18,209 bases of DNA from an uncultured Bacilli bacterium (GTDB lineage Bacteria; Bacillota_I; Bacilli_A; RF39; UBA660), in contig CAJTRV010000030.1 in NCBI GenBank assembly GCA_910578855.1, positions 1-18,209 of the forward strand. Direction: 5' to 3'. Under the pieces are notes generated by a model. It saw only the letters and a program-made list of their open reading frames with translations, did not search any database and was not told where the DNA came from. This document shows positions 12,951 through 18,209 of this stretch, in pieces. The position numbers were made by a program, and so were the translations under genes. Every line of letters starts with the position of its first letter. Positions within the stretch are counted from its first letter, which is position 1.

Positions 12951-14549
12951 ATGAAAGATTATGAAATTGCGGACACGATAACACCACTTCCCATTACGGA
13001 AATTGCTAGGCGCTTAACAATTCCCACCGCAGCCTTAGAATCTTATGGAACTGCTAAAGCGAAAATTGATGTTTCTTTGGTAACAGAGCGTGATGCGAAA
13101 GGGAAATTAATTTTAGTGACATCGACTAGTCCAACGCCATATGGGGAGGGAAAGACCACCTTAGCAATTGGGATCCATGACGCATTATGTCGTCTTGAAA
13201 AGCGTAGCCTGGTGGTGCTAAGGGAGCCATCTCTTGGTCCTGTTTTTGGAACCAAAGGCGGAGCGACTGGTGGTGGATATAGTCAAGTGATTCCCATGGT
13301 TGATATCAATCTTCATTTTACTGGTGATATTCATGCGATCACGAGTGCGAATAATTTATTGGCTGCTATTATCGATAATCATCTATTTCAGGGGAATGCT
13401 TTGGGCTTGGATCCCGATCGTATTAGTTTTGAACGCTGTCTTGATATCAATGACCGGGCCCTCCGGACGATAACTTTAACGAGAAGTAATCGCCAAGAGA
13501 AATTCAATATTTCAACAGCTTCCGAGATCATGGCAATTCTCTGTCTTGCGACTGATATCGATGATTTAAAAACCCGTTTGGGGAATATTTTAATTGGTTA
13601 TACATACGATGATAAACCTATCTATGCGCATGATTTAAACTGTGAAGGAGCCCTGACTGTTTTATTAAAAGATGCGATCAAACCGAATTTGGTTCAGACA
13701 CTAGAACACAATCCAGCGTTGATTCATGGGGGACCATTCGCCAACATTGCCCATGGCTGTAATTCTTTGATTGCGACTAAACTAGGACTTAACCTTGCCG
13801 ATTATGTCATTACGGAAGCCGGGTTTGGGAGTGACATGGGGGCCCTTAAATTCCTTGATATCAAAAGTCGCATTGGCAATCTTTATCCAGATTTGATTGT
13901 TGTCAATACGACCATTAAAGGCTTAAAATATAATGGTCATGATTCATTGGATGCGGGCCTTGTAAATTTAGCTTATCATGTTACCAATATGCAGAAATTT
14001 TCAAGTCATGTTTTGGTGGTGTTGAACCAATTCGCAACCGATACACCAGCTGAAATTGATTGTGTTATGCAATATTGTCAAACCCTCCAGGTTCCATTTG
14101 AAGTTAGTACCTGTCATCAAGATGGTAGTGCCGGTGGCATTATGGTTGCAAAGAAGTTACTAGCAATGCTAGAAACACCAAATACCAAACAATACCAGAT
14201 CTATGATGTTGCTGCCTCGCTTCCTTCCAAAATCGAAACCCTTTGTAGGGAAATCTATTATGCTAGTAAAGTAGTTTATCAAGAAAAAGCCCAAGCGAAA
14301 ATCAAGCTGTTACAGGATATTCCGTTACCGATATGTATTGCTAAAACACCGTATTCGATTACCGACGAGAAAGATCAACTAGGTTTTCCGAAGGGGGCTG
14401 TTATGACAGTAACGGATCTTAAATTAAACCATGGTGCTGGTTTTATTACCGTCTATATGGGAAACATCATGACGATGCCAGGCCTATCGAAAACCGCGAA
14501 TTATTTAAATATCGACTATGTTGATGGAAAACCGACAGGAATCTTTTAG
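12951..14549 (+). CDS. fhs: Formate-tetrahydrofolate ligase (10-formyl-THF synthetase)
   Basis: A 532-residue enzyme joining formate to tetrahydrofolate with ATP, giving 10-formyl-THF for purine and initiator-Met-tRNA synthesis in the cytoplasm. The ATG at 12951 is taken over the TTG at 12948 and follows CGGAGTG (12939-12945 region). The N-terminal ITEIARRLTI and the P-loop TPYGEGKTT (62-70) are visible. So is the family signature EPSLGPVFGTKGGATGGGYSQ and the following IPMVDINLHFTGD, and near the C-terminus MTMPGLSKTA. Length is slightly below the usual 555-560, with no evident gap in a key motif. The terminator begins inside its last codons, so the transcript stops at once. Confidence 0.96.
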   Translation: MKDYEIADTITPLPITEIARRLTIPTAALESYGTAKAKIDVSLVTERDAKGKLILVTSTSPTPYGEGKTTLAIGIHDALCRLEKRSLVVLREPSLGPVFGTKGGATGGGYSQVIPMVDINLHFTGDIHAITSANNLLAAIIDNHLFQGNALGLDPDRISFERCLDINDRALRTITLTRSNRQEKFNISTASEIMAILCLATDIDDLKTRLGNILIGYTYDDKPIYAHDLNCEGALTVLLKDAIKPNLVQTLEHNPALIHGGPFANIAHGCNSLIATKLGLNLADYVITEAGFGSDMGALKFLDIKSRIGNLYPDLIVVNTTIKGLKYNGHDSLDAGLVNLAYHVTNMQKFSSHVLVVLNQFATDTPAEIDCVMQYCQTLQVPFEVSTCHQDGSAGGIMVAKKLLAMLETPNTKQYQIYDVAASLPSKIETLCREIYYASKVVYQEKAQAKIKLLQDIPLPICIAKTPYSITDEKDQLGFPKGAVMTVTDLKLNHGAGFITVYMGNIMTMPGLSKTANYLNIDYVDGKPTGIF

Positions 14550-14560
14550 GTTCCTTTTTT
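14537..14560 (+). terminator. Terminator overlapping the fhs stop codon
   Basis: AGGAATC (14537-14543) pairs with GGTTCCT (14549-14555), with one T-G pair and a 5-base loop. A T-run follows at 14555-14560. The left arm is coding sequence. Confidence 0.7.
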
Positions 14561-14644
14561 GGTTGTCGCCATTTTTTAGACACCAGAAATCCGATAGAAG
14601 GATCATACTATTTATTACGATTTTTTTAGAATGATGGATACCCT

Positions 14645-14673
14645 CACAAAATTTACACAATTTCCTGTATAAT
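14645..14673 (+). promoter_or_regulatory. Promoter of the two-component operon with an 11-bp direct repeat
   Basis: TATAAT at 14668-14673 is perfect but lacks a consensus -35. In its place CACAA occurs at 14645 and again at 14656, exactly one helical turn apart. This is typical of OmpR/PhoB-family binding sites at activator-dependent promoters. Autoregulation is inferred. Confidence 0.45.
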
Positions 14674-14695
14674 AGAAGATGGAGGGAATTGTGTT

Positions 14696-15355
14696 ATGAA
14701 AATATTAGTTGTCGATGATGAAGCGTTAATTCGTGAAGTAATAAGGGAATATTGCGAAAACGAGGGTTATGAAGTAGTGGAAGCTGCTAGTGGAATGGAA
14801 GCACTTGAAGTTATAAAAGCTGGAACAATTGATTTTTTAATCCTTGATATTATGATGCCTAAATTAGATGGTTATTCGACCTTAAAGGCGTTAAACATGG
14901 AAAGACGGTTGCCGACTATTATGTTGTCAGCTAGAAAAGAAGAATATGATAAACTACTGGGATTTGAGCTTGGAGTAGATGATTATATGACGAAACCATT
15001 TAGTCCTAAAGAGTTAATGGCTCGTATTAAAGCGGTGGCGACACGAGCGAACTTGATTCCACAAGACGGATATCGTTATCAAGATTTGTACATTGATATC
15101 ATTGGACATTATGTAACATTAGAAGGGCAAGAACTCAAACTAACCCCAAAGGAATACGAGTTATTGGTATACTTTATTCAGAATAAGAATATTGCCTTGT
15201 CACGGGAAGTATTGCTTCGTAAAATCTGGGGCTATGATTTTTTTGGTGATGATCGGACCATTGATACCCATGTAAAAATGTTACGCAATAGTTTAGGAAA
15301 ATATCGCGACTGTATTGTGACAGTCCGAGGAATGGGATATAAATTTGTCGACTAA
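14696..15355 (+). CDS. OmpR/PhoB-family response regulator
   Basis: A 219-residue protein; ATG 14696 follows GGAGGG (14681-14686). The receiver domain (1-115) has acidic D7/D8, phospho-acceptor D51 (LILDIMMP), S78 and K100 (MTKPF). The winged-helix domain (about 125-219) ends with TVRGMGYKFVD, the OmpR-family signature. It should bind DNA after phosphorylation by the kinase encoded next. It overlaps the kinase frame by 11 bases. The signal and targets are unknown; I cannot match it to a named system. Confidence 0.93.
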   Translation: MKILVVDDEALIREVIREYCENEGYEVVEAASGMEALEVIKAGTIDFLILDIMMPKLDGYSTLKALNMERRLPTIMLSARKEEYDKLLGFELGVDDYMTKPFSPKELMARIKAVATRANLIPQDGYRYQDLYIDIIGHYVTLEGQELKLTPKEYELLVYFIQNKNIALSREVLLRKIWGYDFFGDDRTIDTHVKMLRNSLGKYRDCIVTVRGMGYKFVD

Positions 15356-16805
15356 AAAGAGTAGTCTAAAAGAGAAAATATGGGTATATCTAATTCTCTT
15401 TTCTTGTATTATTTTAATCTGTCTATGGCTTTTTCAAGTTGTCTTTTTAAATTCTTACTATGAGTGGTATAAAAAACGGGATCTTGAAAAGGTTGTGTCC
15501 GAAATAATCAACTCTTATGACCCTAACACACTAGAAACTGTCTTGGATCAGATATCTGCCCAACAAGGGGTTTGTATTGAAATTGTTACAGATGGAACAA
15601 CCTCGTATACATCGGACCGGTTTAACCGAGGGTGTATGCTTATCAATCCTGAACATGAGACACCAAAAGAATTATCGATGACGAAGGAAGAAGTGTCCTC
15701 AGGGGTAAATGCTTTTCGTAAGCAGTTTATGAACAGTAAGAAACGAAAAGCTAGTATAAAACTAGTGAATCCCCGCTTTAAAAACCAAACCTTACTTTAT
15801 GGAGTGAAACTCGATCGTGATATTTATGCATTTATTAGTGCTTCTATGCAACCACTTGATGCGACTACTAAAATTTTAGCAAGTCAATTTATCTTTGTGA
15901 CGATGGGGGTTTTATTCTTATCGTTTGTAATTGGCTATCTTATTTCTAAACGGATATCTAAGCCAATTATCAAATTGAATGATGCTGCTCGTAATATGGC
16001 CAAGGGTGATTATGATGTTGTTTTTGAAACAGGGGCCCAAATTACAGAGTTAAATGAGCTAGCTAGTACATTAAACTATACCCGTGATGAATTAGCCGGA
16101 ACGGAGGAATTACGCCGAGAACTGCTTGCTAATATCTCGCATGATTTAAAGACACCCCTGACGATGATCAAAGCTTACGCAGAAATGGTTCGTGATTTAA
16201 GTTATCGTGATGACCAAAAACGAACGGAACATTTAAATGTGATTATTGAAGAAAGTGATCGGTTGAATTTACTCGTAAATGATATATTAGACTTATCGTT
16301 GATGCAGTCAAACCTTGGTATGATTGAACCAACATCATTCGATGTCGGGGAATTAATCGCTTCTATCGTTAAACGCTTTGAAATCTTAACTGAGACTGAA
16401 GGCTACCATTTTATAATCAATGGACCAAAGCACTGTTGGGCTTTGGCGGATCCTAAGAAAATAGAACAGGTGATCTATAATTTAATTGGGAATGCGATTA
16501 ATTATACCGGTGAAGATGGCCAGGTAATCATTCGAATTTCCGATGAGAGTGATGATATTCATATTGAAATTATTGATACGGGGAAAGGGATAAAGCCAGT
16601 TGATTTGAATAAAATATGGGAAAAATATTATAAGTCTGATAAAAAACATCGACGAAATGCTTATGGGACTGGGATTGGTCTTTCGATTGTCAAACAGATT
16701 TTAGAAAAACATGAAGCAAATTATGGTGTTAAATCGACGTTGAATCAGGGAACAACCTTTTACTTTGATCTAACCAAAGCGAAGTCAGACAAGAAAATGC
16801 GCTAG
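15345..16805 (+). CDS. Sensor histidine kinase, partner of the 14696 regulator
   Basis: A 486-residue membrane kinase. The apparent start is TTG 15345, inside the regulator gene, with GAGGA (15327-15331) upstream. No nearby in-frame ATG offers a better start. A first membrane segment (about 13-34), an extracytoplasmic sensor (about 35-178) and a second membrane segment (about 181-200) come first. HAMP (about 200-252) follows. The HisKA domain has ISHDLKTPL with H266. The ATPase domain has the N-box at N383 (NLIGNAINYT), DTGKGI (411-416) and GTGIGL (441-446). The sensor has two cysteines (C77, C97) that might pair outside the cell. The overlap with the regulator implies coupled translation. 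The signal is unknown. Confidence 0.92.
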   Translation: MSTKKSSLKEKIWVYLILFSCIILICLWLFQVVFLNSYYEWYKKRDLEKVVSEIINSYDPNTLETVLDQISAQQGVCIEIVTDGTTSYTSDRFNRGCMLINPEHETPKELSMTKEEVSSGVNAFRKQFMNSKKRKASIKLVNPRFKNQTLLYGVKLDRDIYAFISASMQPLDATTKILASQFIFVTMGVLFLSFVIGYLISKRISKPIIKLNDAARNMAKGDYDVVFETGAQITELNELASTLNYTRDELAGTEELRRELLANISHDLKTPLTMIKAYAEMVRDLSYRDDQKRTEHLNVIIEESDRLNLLVNDILDLSLMQSNLGMIEPTSFDVGELIASIVKRFEILTETEGYHFIINGPKHCWALADPKKIEQVIYNLIGNAINYTGEDGQVIIRISDESDDIHIEIIDTGKGIKPVDLNKIWEKYYKSDKKHRRNAYGTGIGLSIVKQILEKHEANYGVKSTLNQGTTFYFDLTKAKSDKKMR

Positions 16806-16836
16806 AATTCTTTTTCTTTTCGTACAAAATATATGA

Positions 16837-16865
16837 TTGAAATAGCAGGACTAATATGTTAAAAT
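16837..16865 (+). promoter_or_regulatory. Promoter of pgi
   Basis: TTGAAA (16837-16842), a 17-base spacer and TAAAAT (16860-16865), with an extended TG at 16857-16858. The leader to ATG 16963 would be about 90 bases; I found no riboswitch or leader peptide in it. Confidence 0.65.
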
Positions 16866-16962
16866 TGATATAGAATGGAATGCGTTTTATCTAATATTGC
16901 TTGTAAAAAGGATGAGCAGTATTATTTATGAAATTGTATTTATAAAAATGAGGTTTGAAGAA

Positions 16963-18174
16963 ATGAAGTTTGATTTTAATACCTATACCAAAGATTATAT
17001 CGATGCTGATGTGATCAAGACATATGCAGCAAAGACAACAAGTGTGAAAAAGAAGTTTGAAATCAATTGTGATGAACTCAAATGGTATCACATGAATGAA
17101 TATGTCGATAATATGGAATTAAAAGAAATGATCGAGCTTGGAAAACAATTAAAAGAGACGACGGATGTGTTGTTGGTGATTGGAATTGGTGGCTCATATG
17201 CTGGAGCCCATGCTATTTATGATGCACTAAAACCTTATTTTCACCGAACCCATCCTGAGATTCTGTTTCTTGGGACTAATTTATCGAGCCGTTATCTTCA
17301 GGACTTATTTGTTTATTTAAAAGACAAGCGGGTTAGTATGAATGTTATTTCCAAATCAGGTAACACCATGGAGACAATGATTACGTATCAAATTCTCATG
17401 ACAATGATGCAGAAACGTTATAGTAAAAAAGAGTTAAAAAAACGGATCTTCATTACAACCAATATTCATCAAGGAAAATTACTAGAGAGTGCTAAGAAAT
17501 ATGGGTATCGGACTTTCTTTGTTCCCGATCATATCAGTGGACGTTATTCTGTGTTAACCCCAGTTGCCCTGTTTCCGATGGCCGTTGCTGGGTTTGATAT
17601 CCTTTCTTTTTTAACAGGGGCCAAAGAAGGACGGATGCACCTTAATTATGCTAGTATTTATGCAATGGTAAGAACAATCTTTTTTAAACGGGAACGAATG
17701 GTGGAAGCATTCACAATTTATGAACCCAAACTAGCAATGTTTACCGAGTGGTTAAAACAGTTATTTGCTGAATCAGAGGGCAAAGATTGTAAGGGAATAT
17801 TGCCAATTGGAGTGATGAATCCGCGGGATTTACACTCCTTGGGTCAGTTTATTAGTGAAGGAAATCCCATCTTGTTTGAAACAGTCTTAAAGATTGAAGA
17901 TGGGCCGGATCTTTTTTTACCAAAATACCAAGAACATTTACGGGAGATTAATCATTTGGTTCTCGACAAAGTATGTGAGGCGCATAAATTAAGTGGTTGT
18001 CCGAGTAATGTGATTACGATAGAATCGTTAGATGAATACCACCTAGGAGAGGCCTGCATGTTTTTCATGATGGCAGCGGCACTAAGTGCCTACTTAATTG
18101 ATGTTGATCCCTTTACTCAACCTGGAGTAGAGACATATAAAGAATTATTGGCCAAAGAATTAAGAGTACTATAA
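16963..18174 (+). CDS. pgi: Glucose-6-phosphate isomerase
   Basis: A 403-residue glycolytic enzyme interconverting glucose 6-phosphate and fructose 6-phosphate. ATG 16963 is chosen because the N-terminus MKFDF aligns with the start of Bacillus-type PGI, with GAGGT (16950-16954) as a weak site. The in-frame ATG at 16948 has no site at all. GIGGSYAGA (74-82) and SKSGNTMET (130-138) bind the sugar phosphate. Signature 1 is DHISGRYSVLTPVA (189-202). The catalytic region is ESEGK (270-274) and DLHSLGQ with H291, and the last signature is QPGVETYK with K393. It is about 45 residues shorter than Bacillus PGI (about 450). The shortening lies in surface segments and in the missing C-terminal tail, while all key motifs remain. 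It has its own promoter, so it is probably monocistronic. Confidence 0.93.
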   Translation: MKFDFNTYTKDYIDADVIKTYAAKTTSVKKKFEINCDELKWYHMNEYVDNMELKEMIELGKQLKETTDVLLVIGIGGSYAGAHAIYDALKPYFHRTHPEILFLGTNLSSRYLQDLFVYLKDKRVSMNVISKSGNTMETMITYQILMTMMQKRYSKKELKKRIFITTNIHQGKLLESAKKYGYRTFFVPDHISGRYSVLTPVALFPMAVAGFDILSFLTGAKEGRMHLNYASIYAMVRTIFFKRERMVEAFTIYEPKLAMFTEWLKQLFAESEGKDCKGILPIGVMNPRDLHSLGQFISEGNPILFETVLKIEDGPDLFLPKYQEHLREINHLVLDKVCEAHKLSGCPSNVITIESLDEYHLGEACMFFMMAAALSAYLIDVDPFTQPGVETYKELLAKELRVL

Positions 18175-18176
18175 GA

Positions 18177-18195
18177 GACTGCTGAAAAAGTAGTC
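18177..18195 (+). repeat. Hairpin just after pgi
   Basis: GACTGCT (18177-18183) pairs with AGTAGTC (18189-18195) with one G-U pair and a GAAAA loop. No T-run follows, so it is not a standard terminator. The window ends 14 bases later. Confidence 0.45.
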
Positions 18196-18209
18196 AAAAT
18201 TAAAACTGA

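Noticed and set aside
16805..16820. AGAATTCT palindrome and T-rich tract as a terminator after the kinase gene
   Set aside because: The palindrome has no loop and cannot form a usable hairpin; no convincing terminator is visible there.

Overview
The window comes from an AT-rich, Gram-positive-type bacterium. The evidence is strong Shine-Dalgarno sites, frequent GTG/TTG starts, FtsA and FtsZ with a firmicute-type FtsZ tail, and a SpoIIGA/sigma-E pair. TGA is used as a stop (end of spoIIGA), so this is the standard code and not the Mollicutes code. A spore-forming or recently spore-forming member of Bacillota, perhaps a gut-type Bacilli/Erysipelotrichia-like lineage, fits best. I cannot name the genus. 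Every recognised gene is on the + strand.

Positions 1-7217 form a locus for a SipW-type (Ser/His) signal peptidase and its substrates. Six gene products carry the same kind of N-terminus: basic residues, a membrane segment ending in a G-Y-[AGS]-x-L motif, and in most of them a beta-strand motif like x-G-T-x-x-I-S-T-x-W-[ND]. Two are long proteins in which a TasA-like domain is fused to BspA-type leucine-rich repeats (one is cut by the window edge, so its N-terminus is inferred). Three are small TasA-like proteins and one is a cysteine-rich lectin-like protein. They are followed by the peptidase (4963-6123), which has a large multi-pass membrane domain in front of its catalytic domain, and by a two-pass DUF5305-like membrane protein (6135-7217). 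The natural reading is a surface-fibre or matrix system with its dedicated processing enzyme. Promoters and terminators split it into about four transcription units.

Positions 7256-9692 hold the cell-division pair ftsA-ftsZ with its own promoter and a clean terminator. Another full-length TasA-LRR gene (9817-11295) lies between ftsZ and the sporulation pair spoIIGA-sigE (11411-12894). In Bacillus and many clostridia ftsZ lies close to spoIIGA-sigE-sigG, so here a surface-protein gene has entered a conserved neighbourhood, and sigG does not follow sigE.

The rest is housekeeping: formate-tetrahydrofolate ligase (12951-14549), an OmpR-family response regulator with its overlapping histidine kinase (14696-16805), and a short but apparently complete glucose-6-phosphate isomerase (16963-18174). 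No tRNA, rRNA, CRISPR array or complete mobile element was seen. No stretch over 300 bases is without a gene; the longest gaps (about 110-170 bases) contain promoters, hairpins and terminators and are listed below.
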